Program-made: the position numbers and the translations under genes | The notes under the pieces: generated by a model | Seen by the model: the letters and a program-made list of their open reading frames with translations, nothing else | What the model was told of the DNA's origin: nothing | Database searches by the model: none | NCBI GenBank assembly: GCA_963849695.1 | Contig: CAWKIT010000038.1 | Span: 25,082-89,081 of the forward strand | Source of the DNA: DASSUW01 sp963849695 | Lineage (GTDB): Bacteria; Actinomycetota; Thermoleophilia; Solirubrobacterales; Solirubrobacteraceae | Reading direction: 5' to 3' | DNA: 64,000 bases | Part shown: positions 49,640-57,536 of the stretch, piece by piece | How the letters are laid out: every line of letters starts with the position of its first letter | Position numbering within the stretch: the stretch's first letter is position 1

Positions 49640-50637
49640 AGCCAGCCCTGCCGGCGGAAGTACGCGATCAGCCCGACCAGCATCGCGAGCATCAGCCCGA
49701 GCACGAGCCAGAAGGCGGTCGAGTCGCTCTCGCCTGGCACGCGCACGTTCATGCCCCAGATGCTCGCCACCAGCGTCAGCGGCAGGACGATCACCGAGAT
49801 CGCGGTCAGCACCCGGAAGGTCGCGTTGGTGCGATGGGCGATCTCGGCCTCATTCGTGTCCTCGAGCGCCTCGACGACCTCCTTGTAGTTCTCGAGCATG
49901 TCCCACACGCGCTCGGAGGCGTCGTTGATGTCCTCGAAGTAGATCTCGAGGTCGTCGGTGATGTAGCGCGCCTTGTTGCGCTCGAGGTCCGCGAAGGCCG
50001 ATCGCTGCGGGCGCACGATCTTGCGGAAGTTGATGATCTCCTGCTTGACGTTGGAGATGTCGCGCACGACCTCGGCCGAGTTGCCCTCGAAGATCTCCTC
50101 CTCGATCCGCTCCAGCTTGTTGCCGATCTTGCGCAGCATCGGGAACGAGGAGTCGACGAGGTCGTCGACGATCTTGTAGAGCAGGTAGCCCGGCCCCTTG
50201 GAGAACAGCGACTCGCGCAGCTCCGCGTTGGTCCGCACCCGCTCGAACAGGTACTCGATCGGCTGCAGCGGCTCGTTCGGCAGCGTGATCAGGAAGTCGG
50301 GCCCGACGAACAGGTCGACCTCGGCCGCGTTGAGCCGCCCGACCGACTTGTCGTAGCGCGGGAAGTGCAGGACGATGAACAGGTAGTCGTCGTACTCGTC
50401 GACCTTCGGGCGCTGGTTGCGCGACGTGATGTCCTCGTAGTCGAGCGGATGGAACTCGAACCGCTCCTGCAGCCACGCGAGGTCGATCTGCCGCGGCCGC
50501 TCGACGTTGATCCAGCGCAGGCCGGGGGTCTCGATGACCTCTACGCGCGGCTCGTCGTGCTGAGCGGCGAGCTCAGCCGCCGCGGCCCGCGCGCGCGCCG
50601 AGCGCCGCCCGAACGGTGAGCGTGGCAGGCTCGGCAT
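49636..50637 (-). CDS. corA: CorA-family Mg2+/Co2+ channel
   Basis: A 333-residue CorA protein. A large cytosolic alpha/beta domain (WINVERPRQIDLAWLQERF, VDEYDDYLFIVLHFPRYD), a long helix (SNVKQEIINFRKIVRPQRSA), then two C-terminal membrane helices (TAISVIVLPLTLVASIWGMN with the selectivity GMN; ALGLMLAMLVGLIAYFRRQG). ATG 50637 is taken as the start; an upstream in-frame extension to 50748 would run into the SAM riboswitch. It is the first gene of a corA / lipid kinase / Ser/Thr kinase unit. Confidence 0.93.
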   Translation of the reverse strand: MPSLPRSPFGRRSARARAAAAELAAQHDEPRVEVIETPGLRWINVERPRQIDLAWLQERFEFHPLDYEDITSRNQRPKVDEYDDYLFIVLHFPRYDKSVGRLNAAEVDLFVGPDFLITLPNEPLQPIEYLFERVRTNAELRESLFSKGPGYLLYKIVDDLVDSSFPMLRKIGNKLERIEEEIFEGNSAEVVRDISNVKQEIINFRKIVRPQRSAFADLERNKARYITDDLEIYFEDINDASERVWDMLENYKEVVEALEDTNEAEIAHRTNATFRVLTAISVIVLPLTLVASIWGMNVRVPGESDSTAFWLVLGLMLAMLVGLIAYFRRQGWL

Positions 50638-50702
50638 GACTGAACGGGTCCTCGGGGGGCGGCATCGCCGAGAGATTGTATGCTGTCGCGCACATAGCAG
50701 TA

Positions 50703-50816
50703 ACGCATCCAGAGGGGTGGAGGGATTGGCCCTATGAAACCCCGCCAACCATCCCGCATCACGCGGGAAACGGTGGCAATTCCATCAGGCTCCAAGACGA
50801 CGGCCTGGGAGATGCG
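50703..50816 (+). promoter_or_regulatory. SAM-I (S-box) riboswitch aptamer
   Basis: The conserved S-box core is plain: AGAGGGGTGGAGGGATTGGC, CCTATGAAACCCCGCCAACC, then GGTGGCAATTCCATCAGG and CCAAGACGACGGCCTGG. Closing helix P1 is CGCATC (50704-50709) with GATGCG (50811-50816). A possible -10 box TATGCT lies at 50679-50684. It binds S-adenosylmethionine and normally turns off methionine-cycle genes. The downstream genes are the threonine-synthase-like and MoaD-like pair. Confidence 0.93.
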
Positions 50817-50863
50817 GCGCAGGGGCATTCCCATGAGCCTTCGCCGCAACCCAAAGGCGGAGG
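50813..50863 (+). promoter_or_regulatory. Translational expression platform of the SAM riboswitch
   Basis: Two exclusive hairpins are visible. Antisequestor: TGCGGCG (50813-50819, overlapping the P1 3' strand) with CGCCGCA (50842-50848). Sequestor: CCTTCGCC (50838-50845) with GGCGGAGG (50856-50863), which buries the Shine-Dalgarno GGAGG (50859-50863), 9 nt before the ATG at 50873. SAM binding holds P1, frees CGCC for the sequestor and blocks translation. Inferred from base pairing only. Confidence 0.75.
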
Positions 50864-50872
50864 TTCCACCAA

Positions 50873-52105
50873 ATGCCGGCAGATGCCCTGAAGTGCAAGG
50901 AGTGCTCGACCACCTATCCACTCGAGGCGCGCTACGTCTGCGAGCGCTGCTTCGGCCCGCTCGAGGTCGCCTACGCGGAGCCGTCGAGCTCGCCGGATGA
51001 GCTGCGGCGCCGGATTCAGGCCGGCCCGCACACGATCTGGCGCTACGCCGACTTCCTGCCGCTGACCGGGCCCGCCCGGTCGGCGCTCCCGACGGGCTGG
51101 ACGCCGCTCGTGCGAGCCGAGCGCCTCGCCGAGCGGCTCGGGCTCCGGGAGCTCTGGATCAAGAACGAGACCGCCAACCCGACGCACTCGTTCAAGGACC
51201 GCGTCGTGTCCGTCGCGCTCGCTCGCGCCGTCGAGCTCGGCTTCGAGACGGTCGCCTGCGCCTCCACCGGCAACCTCGCCAACGCCGTCAGCGCCCACGC
51301 CGCTGCCGCCGGCCTTCCCTCGTACGTCTTCATCCCGTCCGACCTCGAGCAGGAGAAGGTGCTCGCCACCGGCGCCTACGGGACCAACGTCGTCGCGATT
51401 CGTGGCAACTACGACGCCGTCAACCGGCTCTGTACGGAGCTCGCCGGCGAGCGGCCATCGTGGGCGTTCGTGAACGTCAACGTGCGCCCGTACTACGCCG
51501 AGGGATCCAAGACGCTCGCCTACGAGACCGCCGAGCAGCTCGGTTGGCAGCTGCCCGACCGGGTGGTCGCCCCGATCGCGTCCGGCTCGCTGTTCACCAA
51601 GGTCGCGCGCGGCTTCCAGGACTTCATCGACGCCGGGCTGGTCGAGGGCGACGTGCCGGTGATGTGCGGCGCCCAGGCCGACGGCTGCTCACCGGTTGCG
51701 CAGGCGTTCGCGGCCGGGACCGACGTCTGCCGCCCGGTCAAGCCCGACACGATCGCCAAGTCGCTGGCGATCGGCAACCCGGCCGACGGCCCGTACGCGG
51801 TCGAGCTCGCCAACCGGACCGGCGGCGTCATCGACAGCGTGAGCGACGACGAGATCCGCGCCGGCATCCGACTGCTGGCCGAGACGACCGGGATCTTCAC
51901 CGAGACCGCCGGCGGCGTGACGACCGCGGTGCTCGCCAAGCTGGCGGCGGCGGGCGCAATCGACCCGGACGAGCGCGTGGTCGCCTACATCACCGGCGAC
52001 GGGCTGAAGACGCTCGACACCGTGCGCGGCACGTTCGAGGTCACCGAGATCGCGCCGTCGGTCGACGAGTTCGACTCCGCGTTCGCGGCCGCGGGGGTGG
52101 CGTGA
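50873..52105 (+). CDS. thrC: Threonine-synthase-like PLP enzyme with N-terminal zinc ribbon
   Basis: A 410-residue fold-type II PLP enzyme. Residues 1-30 are a zinc ribbon (LKCKECSTTYPLEARYVCER). PLP lysine in NPTHSFKDRVVSVALARAVE; phosphate loop CASTGNLANAVSAHAAAAGL; late motif VVAYITGDGLKTLDTVRGTF. By family it converts O-phosphohomoserine to threonine. Control by a SAM-off riboswitch and coupling to a MoaD/ThiS-like carrier (TGATG overlap) instead suggest use in making homocysteine from O-phosphohomoserine; that is an inference. SD GGAGG at 50859-50863. Confidence 0.9.
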   Translation: MPADALKCKECSTTYPLEARYVCERCFGPLEVAYAEPSSSPDELRRRIQAGPHTIWRYADFLPLTGPARSALPTGWTPLVRAERLAERLGLRELWIKNETANPTHSFKDRVVSVALARAVELGFETVACASTGNLANAVSAHAAAAGLPSYVFIPSDLEQEKVLATGAYGTNVVAIRGNYDAVNRLCTELAGERPSWAFVNVNVRPYYAEGSKTLAYETAEQLGWQLPDRVVAPIASGSLFTKVARGFQDFIDAGLVEGDVPVMCGAQADGCSPVAQAFAAGTDVCRPVKPDTIAKSLAIGNPADGPYAVELANRTGGVIDSVSDDEIRAGIRLLAETTGIFTETAGGVTTAVLAKLAAAGAIDPDERVVAYITGDGLKTLDTVRGTFEVTEIAPSVDEFDSAFAAAGVA

Positions 52106-52383
52106 TGGCGGTCACGGTCAAGCTCCCGACGCAGCTGCGAGACGCCGCCGGCGACCAGACCGAGGCGAGGGTGGACGGCGCGACGGTGGGGGAGGCGCTC
52201 AACAGCCTGTACGCCCAGCACGGCGAGCTGCGCGCTCGGATCGCCGACGACGGCGGCGGCCTGCGCCGCTTCGTCAACGTCTACCTCGGCGGCGAGGACA
52301 TCCGGTTCCTGGAGGGGCTCGAGACGCCGGTCGCCGACGGCGACGAGCTCACGATCCTGCCGGCAGTCGCGGGCGGCGGCTAG
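52105..52383 (+). CDS. MoaD/ThiS-family sulfur-carrier-like protein
   Basis: A 92-residue ubiquitin-fold protein: MAVTVKLPTQLRDAAGDQTE, RVDGATVGEALNSLYAQHGE, FVNVYLGGEDIRFLEGLETP, VADGDELTILPAVAGGG. The C-terminal Gly-Gly(-Gly) is the feature that becomes adenylated and thiocarboxylated in MoaD, ThiS and CysO. It is translationally coupled to the threonine-synthase-like gene and is under the same SAM riboswitch. The last 35 bases overlap the opposite-strand zinc-ribbon gene. Confidence 0.9.
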   Translation: MAVTVKLPTQLRDAAGDQTEARVDGATVGEALNSLYAQHGELRARIADDGGGLRRFVNVYLGGEDIRFLEGLETPVADGDELTILPAVAGGG

Positions 52384-52678
52384 TCCCCGCGAAGTCGTCG
52401 GCGCAGATCAGATCGAGATCGAGCGCCGGCACCAGGCAGGCGGCCAGCGCCTCCATGCTCTCGGTCACCGAGAGCTCGTAGGCGGCGACGATCTCTTCGC
52501 GCCACGCGCTCTGCCGACGGTCGAGCTCGGCCATCTCGGCGCGCGAGAACGCCGCGTGCAGGTGCGTCATGCAGTCGGGGCAGCGGAGCTCGACGAGCAC
52601 CTCGTCATCGTCCTGCGGCTCGCAGCGCAGAGGCTGCAAGAACTCCGAGTCGCAGCTCGGACAGGCGGATAGCGCCAT
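52349..52678 (-). CDS. Zinc-ribbon protein, unknown function
   Basis: A 109-residue protein with an N-terminal four-Cys zinc ribbon (LSACPSCDSEFLQPLRCEP and LRCPDCMTHLHAAFSRAEMA), then an acidic helical region (EIVAAYELSVTESMEALAAC, LVPALDLDLICADDFAGTS). No enzyme motif. It converges on and overlaps the moaD-like gene. Similar small proteins of unknown function are widespread in actinobacteria. Confidence 0.7.
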   Translation of the reverse strand: MALSACPSCDSEFLQPLRCEPQDDDEVLVELRCPDCMTHLHAAFSRAEMAELDRRQSAWREEIVAAYELSVTESMEALAACLVPALDLDLICADDFAGTSRRPRLPAGS

Positions 52679-52778
52679 GCCCGCGACGCTAGAGCGCGTC
52701 TCGGACGGAAGGCGCTTGCGCGCCTGGCCGAATGTTGCGCGTAGATAGCGCGGTCCGGCCGATAACAGTTCGTACTGC

Positions 52779-54590
52779 ATGGATGCACAAGGCCTCAAGG
52801 ATGAGGCGGGTAGTCGTGCGCACCACGCTCCTCTGGTCCGCAGCGGGAACGGCACGGCGGTCCGCGAAACGATCGCACCGGCTCGCGCCCCGCGCGAGTT
52901 CCCGTCGCGCACCGTCCGCTCGCTGTCCGCGCTCTCGAGCGACCAGCGCGCGGTCTACTGGGCGCTGACGCTGCTGTGGCTCGTCGTGCTGGCGCGGTTC
53001 TGGACGTGGTGGCTGCGCCCGGAGCACCAGGGCGCGCTGGGGCTCTACCTCGCGGCCACGGTCCCGCTCGCGTACCTGACGACGGTGCTCCCGAGCTTCT
53101 ACTGGTTCTTCGTCGCGCGGATGCGCCGGCCCGTGCACATCGTGCCGGCGCCCGGCCGCAGGGTGGCGATGATCACCCTGTGCGTGCCGTCGCACGAGTC
53201 GCTCGACGTGATCGCAGCGCAGCTCGAGGCGCTGACGCGCGTGCGCTACCCGCACGACAGCTGGGTCCTGGATGAGGGCGGAGACCCGGATGTCGAGGCG
53301 CTGGCGGCCGAGTACGGCGTCCGCTACTTCACGCGCAAGGGCCGGCCGGCGTGGAACCAGCCCGGTCCGCCGTTCCAGGCCAAGACCAAGGCCGGAAACG
53401 TCAACGCCTGGCTCGACCACGTCGGCATGCACGACATCGACTACGACGTCTTCGTCCAGCTCGACATCGACCATCGGCCGACCCCGGAATACCTCGACCG
53501 CACGCTCGGCTACTTCGACGATCCCGCGGTGGCGTGGGTGCAGGCGCCGAGCGTGGGTGGCAACCTCGAGCACTGGACCGCGCGCGGCCTCGCCGAGCAG
53601 GACCTCGTGCTGCAGGGGCCGCTGCAGATGGGCTTCTACGGTCACAGCCGGACGCCCTTCATCATCGGCTCGCACACGACGTACCGGACCGAGGCGGTGC
53701 GGGGCATCGGCGGCTTCCAGCCGACCCGCGCCGAGGACCACCTGGACACGGTCGTGCTCGCCGCCGCCGGGCACACCGGCGTGTACGTGCCCGAGATCAT
53801 CGCCACCGGCGAGGGTCCCGCAGACTTGGGGACCTATCTCGGCCAGCAGTTCGCGTGGGCGTACTCGATGGTGCAGATCTTCCTGCAGCACACGCCGCGG
53901 CTGGTGCGCCGGTACACGCTCGGGCAGGCGTTCCAATTCCTCATGGCCCAGGGCTGGTACACGCTGTGGTCGCTGTCGCTCGCCGTGCTGTGGGTGCTGC
54001 CGGTCGTGGCGCTGCTCACCGGCCGGCCGATCGCGAACGTCTCGCTGTTCGAGTACCTGACGTACAACCTCGCCGTCGTCCTCGCCGCGACGCTGATGTG
54101 GCGCTGGAGCCGGCGCTGGTTCCAGCCGTCGGGGATCGGGCTGACGTGGCGCGGCATGCTGCTCGAGATCGCGCGCTGGCCGATCGTGCTGTGGGCGGTC
54201 GTCAACGCGGCGCTGCGCGTGAAGCGGCCGTACATGATCACGCCGAAGGGCGCGCGCGCCGGCCGGCCGCCGTCGGGGGCGCGGCTGTACGGCCCGCCGA
54301 TAGTGCTGGCGGAGCTGGCCCTGGGTGCCGTCGCGTGGTTCCAGGCGGGCGGCGGCCATACGGCGACCCAGGGCTACCTGGCGCTCGTGATGTTCAACCT
54401 CGTGCTGGTGGTCATGCTGCTCGTGACGGCGCTCGCGCTCGAGGTCCGGGACCTGCGCCGGCGAAACGGCCGGCTGGGCACGGTGCTGCGGTGGAGGGCG
54501 GGGTCGATGCTCGCCGTCGCGGCGATCGCGACGTCCACCGTCGCAGCCATGTTCGCCTGCTGGGCGCCGCTGATGGAGGCCATGGGATGA
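52779..54590 (+). CDS. Processive GT2 polysaccharide synthase (BcsA/cellulose-synthase-like)
   Basis: A 603-residue membrane glycosyltransferase. Two N-terminal helices (ALTLLWLVVLARFWTWWL; LYLAATVPLAYLTTVL) precede a GT-A domain with ITLCVPSHESLDVIAAQLEA, AKTKAGNVNAWLDHVG, the metal motif FVQLDIDHRPTPEYLDR (DID), the base in TRAEDHLDTVVLA (TxED-type) and GQQFAWAYSM in place of QxxRW. About five C-terminal helices follow. Such enzymes make and extrude linear beta-glycans. No PilZ domain is visible. Its stop overlaps the GH26-type gene by 4 nt, suggesting joint synthesis and trimming of one polymer. Confidence 0.9.
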   Translation: MDAQGLKDEAGSRAHHAPLVRSGNGTAVRETIAPARAPREFPSRTVRSLSALSSDQRAVYWALTLLWLVVLARFWTWWLRPEHQGALGLYLAATVPLAYLTTVLPSFYWFFVARMRRPVHIVPAPGRRVAMITLCVPSHESLDVIAAQLEALTRVRYPHDSWVLDEGGDPDVEALAAEYGVRYFTRKGRPAWNQPGPPFQAKTKAGNVNAWLDHVGMHDIDYDVFVQLDIDHRPTPEYLDRTLGYFDDPAVAWVQAPSVGGNLEHWTARGLAEQDLVLQGPLQMGFYGHSRTPFIIGSHTTYRTEAVRGIGGFQPTRAEDHLDTVVLAAAGHTGVYVPEIIATGEGPADLGTYLGQQFAWAYSMVQIFLQHTPRLVRRYTLGQAFQFLMAQGWYTLWSLSLAVLWVLPVVALLTGRPIANVSLFEYLTYNLAVVLAATLMWRWSRRWFQPSGIGLTWRGMLLEIARWPIVLWAVVNAALRVKRPYMITPKGARAGRPPSGARLYGPPIVLAELALGAVAWFQAGGGHTATQGYLALVMFNLVLVVMLLVTALALEVRDLRRRNGRLGTVLRWRAGSMLAVAAIATSTVAAMFACWAPLMEAMG

Positions 54591-55609
54591 GACGGCGTGC
54601 AGGCGCGCTGCTCTCGGCCGCCCTCCTTCTCGCCGTCGTGGGGCTGGTGGCGCTGCAGGTCGCCGGGCCGTGGGAGGATCCGAGCCCGGCAGGCGAGCCG
54701 CGGTCGCGGCCGTGGCCTGCGGGGCATGAGGAGCCGCGCGTGGCGCTCGGCGTCACCACGACGGCGCTCGCCCGCAACGCCTACCGCCCGTGGAAGCCGG
54801 CCGACCTCAGCGAGGTCAACGCCTTCGAGCAGCTCGCCCGCCGGCACGCCGACATCGTGATGTGGTTTGCCGACTGGGCGCACAACGAGCACTTCGACGC
54901 CGACCAGGCGCGCGCGGTCGCGGCGCGCGGGAGCACGCCCGAGGTCACATGGGAGCCATGGGACGCCCTTCGCGGCATCGAGCAGCCGCGCTACCGCCTC
55001 GCCCGCATCGCCGCGGGCGCCCACGACGCCCACATCTCGCGGTGGGCGCGCGAGATCGCGGCCTACGGCGATCCGGTGCGCCTGCGTTTCGCGCAGGAGA
55101 TGAACGGCCGCTGGTACCCGTGGGCCGAGCTCATCAACGGCAACCGGCCCGGTGACTTCGTGCGCGCGTGGCGCCACGTGCGTGCGATCTTCGACGCCGC
55201 CGGCGCCACCAACGTCACCTGGGTGTGGGCTCCGGTCGCCGGCGCGGCGCGACCCGGGCTGTTCCCGGGCGCCGACCAGGTCGACGTGGTCGGCGTGTCG
55301 GGGTTCAACGGCGGCTCGATCCTGTTCCGGCGCGAGTGGCGCTCGTTCGCGGAGGCGTTCGGCCCGACGCTCGACTACGTCCACGCGCTCGCACCGGGCA
55401 AGCCGGTCGAGCTGGCGGAGGTCGCCAGCACCGAGACGGGAGGCAGCAAGGCGACGTGGATCGGCGGCATGTTCGACGAGATCGAGCGCCGCCCGTACAT
55501 CCGCGCGCTCGTGTGGTTCAACCTGCGCAAGGAGACCGACTGGCGGATCGAGAGCTCACCGAGCGCCCGCCGCGCGTTCGCGGACGGGATCAGCCGAGCG
55601 TCGCGATGA
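54587..55609 (+). CDS. Secreted/anchored GH26-like glycosidase
   Basis: A 340-residue protein with an N-terminal membrane helix or signal anchor (ALLSAALLLAVVGLVALQVA). The (beta/alpha)8 domain has VALGVTTTALARNAYRPWKP, IVMWFADWAHNEHFDADQ, RLRFAQEMNGRWYPWAELIN with the acid/base Glu in QEMNG, VTWVWAPVAGA, VDVVGVSGFNGGS and KPVELAEVASTETGG with the likely nucleophile Glu, as in GH26 mannanases/lichenases. It probably trims the product of the coupled synthase. Overlaps the convergent gene by 20 bp. Confidence 0.85.
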   Translation: MRRRAGALLSAALLLAVVGLVALQVAGPWEDPSPAGEPRSRPWPAGHEEPRVALGVTTTALARNAYRPWKPADLSEVNAFEQLARRHADIVMWFADWAHNEHFDADQARAVAARGSTPEVTWEPWDALRGIEQPRYRLARIAAGAHDAHISRWAREIAAYGDPVRLRFAQEMNGRWYPWAELINGNRPGDFVRAWRHVRAIFDAAGATNVTWVWAPVAGAARPGLFPGADQVDVVGVSGFNGGSILFRREWRSFAEAFGPTLDYVHALAPGKPVELAEVASTETGGSKATWIGGMFDEIERRPYIRALVWFNLRKETDWRIESSPSARRAFADGISRASR

Positions 55610-56744
55610 GATCCCGATAGGCCGCGAAGGCCGGCTTCGGGCGGTAGTCGTCGCGCATCAGGCCGTAGCGGCTCTCGAAGCTCGCGCTCGCCGAGTCGGC
55701 GTCGCGGAGGTCGAACCACCGGTAGCCGGTGACGCGGTGGCTCCTGGCCACTTCGGCCACCGCCGACACGGCTGCTCGCAGCGCCTGCTCCTGCATCGCC
55801 TCCGTTCGCCCGGGCCCGGTCGGGTATCCGCCCTCGGTCACCTGAAGGTCGGCGGCCGCCAGGTGGGCGCGCGGCAGCAGGTCCTCGCGTAGCAGGCGGA
55901 TCGCGGCGAGGGTGGTCGAGCGGACGCCGGAGCCCAGGTCGCCTGCGCCGAGCGCCGGCCCCCAGGTGCCGGGATAGGAGTTCAGCCCGACCCAGTCGAC
56001 GGCGCTCGCGAACCGCGTGCCCCCGCGCCTCCACAGCGAGGCGAAGAACGCCCGCTCCGAGCGCCCGAGCTGGTAGGCCCAGTTGAAGCCGATGCGCAGG
56101 TGGGGCAGGCCGCGCCTCCGGGCCTCGTCACGAGCCGCGATCACCCCGCGCACGAGCGCCGCCCGGGCGCCGCGGTAGGCGCCGTCGGCGGCATCGGGAG
56201 CGCCGGTGACGTTCGCCTCGTTGGTGACCTGGAGGTACCCCAGGTTCGCCCCGGTCTGGCGCACGCGGGCACGCACGAAGCCGGCGAAGCCCGCCACGTC
56301 ACCGCCCGGGCGCTTCGGGCGGTACGTCAGCACCAGCTCGACCTTGAAGCCGTCGGCCGCGTACGCCGCGATCTGCGACGCGAGCCACTCCGGAAGCGCG
56401 TCACGGTCGCCGCGCTCGGTGAACGAGTCGTACAGGTGGACCACGAACGGCCGGGCGCCGCCGCGCAGTGTCCGCAGCGCCGCGAGCCGGAGCTCGGCGA
56501 CCTCCGGGCGGACCGCGCCGGCCGGGCCGACGGTGCCGACGGCGCCGCCGGGGTAGATGCCGAACTCCAGGGCGCGGCGCGACTGGCGTTCCCCGCCGGT
56601 CAGCGGGCTCGCGGACGCGGAAGGCTCAGAGGAGTCCGCCGAGGCGGCGATCCCGATCACGGCGGCAGCAAGCACGACGGCCGGCGCCACACGACCAGCG
56701 TAGCGCTGTCCACCGGTGGAGGATTCCTGCGGGCGGCGAGCCAT
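55590..56744 (-). CDS. Secreted clan GH-A glycosidase-like protein
   Basis: About 384 residues with an N-terminal hydrophobic export segment (VAPAVVLAAAVIGIAASADS). The barrel shows LEFGIYPGGAVG, ARPFVVHLYDSFTERGDRDA, LGYLQVTNEANVTGAPDAAD (acid/base Glu of the NE pair), VDWVGLNSYPGTWGPALG, DLQVTEGGYPTGPGR (nucleophile Glu) and GYRWFDLRDADSA. This is clan GH-A, near GH5/GH39; the exact family is unsure. The ATG lies within a nested palindrome; the first residues could therefore differ. Convergent with the GH26-like gene, likely acting on the same polymer. Confidence 0.75.
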   Translation of the reverse strand: MARRPQESSTGGQRYAGRVAPAVVLAAAVIGIAASADSSEPSASASPLTGGERQSRRALEFGIYPGGAVGTVGPAGAVRPEVAELRLAALRTLRGGARPFVVHLYDSFTERGDRDALPEWLASQIAAYAADGFKVELVLTYRPKRPGGDVAGFAGFVRARVRQTGANLGYLQVTNEANVTGAPDAADGAYRGARAALVRGVIAARDEARRRGLPHLRIGFNWAYQLGRSERAFFASLWRRGGTRFASAVDWVGLNSYPGTWGPALGAGDLGSGVRSTTLAAIRLLREDLLPRAHLAAADLQVTEGGYPTGPGRTEAMQEQALRAAVSAVAEVARSHRVTGYRWFDLRDADSASASFESRYGLMRDDYRPKPAFAAYRDLIATLG

Positions 56745-56782
56745 GCCGAGGGCATGGTTCGCCGCCGTCGAGCGGAATCCTC
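56719..56782. repeat. Nested palindrome at the glycosidase start
   Basis: Outer arms GAGGATTCC (56719-56727) and GGAATCCTC (56774-56782). The inner stem GGCGGCGAGCCATGCC (56732-56747) pairs with GGCATGGTTCGCCGCC (56751-56766) with a single mismatch around a GAG loop. It contains the ATG of the minus-strand glycosidase, so the mRNA start codon would lie in the stem. Confidence 0.75.
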
Positions 56783-56836
56783 AGCGGCGCACGCGGATCG
56801 TCATCCGCATCCCGTCATGCAGCGTGCAGGCGCTCG

Positions 56837-56854
56837 GGTAGCAGTTCTGCTACC
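56837..56854. promoter_or_regulatory. Probable VapBC operator palindrome
   Basis: A perfect palindrome, GGTAGCAG TT CTGCTACC (8-bp arms, 2-bp spacer), 9 bp before the vapB GTG. Its size and position fit the operator that VapB/Phd antitoxin dimers bind for autoregulation. Confidence 0.7.
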
Positions 56855-56863
56855 GTTGCCAGG

Positions 56864-57106
56864 GTGACCGTCATCCCTCAGAAGGAGTTGCGCAACAACG
56901 TCGCCGACGTGCTCCGCCGCGCCGAAGCCGGCGAGCAGTTCACGATCACCGTCGCCGGCCGGCCTGTCGCGCAGCTCGGACCCGCCCGACGGCGCCAATG
57001 GGTCAGCGGACCCGAACTCGCCAAGATCTGGGAGACCCCCGCCCCGCAAACGCTCGCCGAGGACCTCGAGCGCTTCCCAGCCGAGCTCGCCGACCCGTTC
57101 GCGTAA
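56864..57106 (+). CDS. vapB: Phd/YefM-type antitoxin (VapB)
   Basis: An 80-residue antitoxin starting at GTG 56864 (VTVIPQKELRNNVADVLRRA). It has the Phd/YefM DNA-binding fold: ELRNNVADVLRRAEAGEQFT, ITVAGRPVAQLGPA, then a flexible tail (ETPAPQTLAEDLERFPAELA) that would wrap the toxin. A perfect palindromic operator precedes it. Its stop shares one base with the toxin ATG (TAATG). Confidence 0.92.
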   Translation: MTVIPQKELRNNVADVLRRAEAGEQFTITVAGRPVAQLGPARRRQWVSGPELAKIWETPAPQTLAEDLERFPAELADPFA

Positions 57107-57483
57107 TGCGGGCGCTGCTCGACACATCGGTGCTGATCGGCACCGACGACCCCGGAACGCTCGAAGGCGCCATCAGCAGTGCCTGCCTCGCCGAGCTGCA
57201 CTTCGGCGTCCTGGTCGCCAGCGACGACGACGAGCGCGCCCGCCGCGCCCTGCGCCTCGGCATCGTCGAGTCCACCTTCGAGCCGTTGCCGATCGACGCC
57301 CCCGTCGCGCGCGAATGGGGACGCCTCGCCGCCGCCGTACGCACACGCGGCGGACAACCCCGCCGGCGCGCACTCGATCTCGCGATCGCCGCCACCGCCA
57401 ACACCCACAACGTGCCGCTGCTCACCCTCAACGCCAGCGACTTCAAGCTCATCGACGACCTCGTCGCCGTCCGCTCGCCCTAG
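57106..57483 (+). CDS. vapC: PIN-domain toxin (VapC)
   Basis: A 125-residue PIN ribonuclease. Acidic metal ligands: MRALLDTSVLIGTDDP (Asp6), SSACLAELHFGVL (Glu), RRRALDLAIAATA (Asp) and LLTLNASDFKLID (Asp). Toxins of this type cleave tRNA or rRNA when the antitoxin is degraded. Complete. The two-gene module sits directly before a TetR gene lacking its DNA-binding domain, so it may have inserted there. Confidence 0.93.
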   Translation: MRALLDTSVLIGTDDPGTLEGAISSACLAELHFGVLVASDDDERARRALRLGIVESTFEPLPIDAPVAREWGRLAAAVRTRGGQPRRRALDLAIAATANTHNVPLLTLNASDFKLIDDLVAVRSP

Positions 57484-57536
57484 CCCGACGCTCACACCCG
57501 CCCGAAACGCCACACAAGCCGCGACGCTCATCCGTC

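Noticed and set aside
50638..50748. N-terminal extension of CorA to 50748
   Set aside because: It would run through the SAM riboswitch on the other strand; ATG 50637 gives the normal family start.
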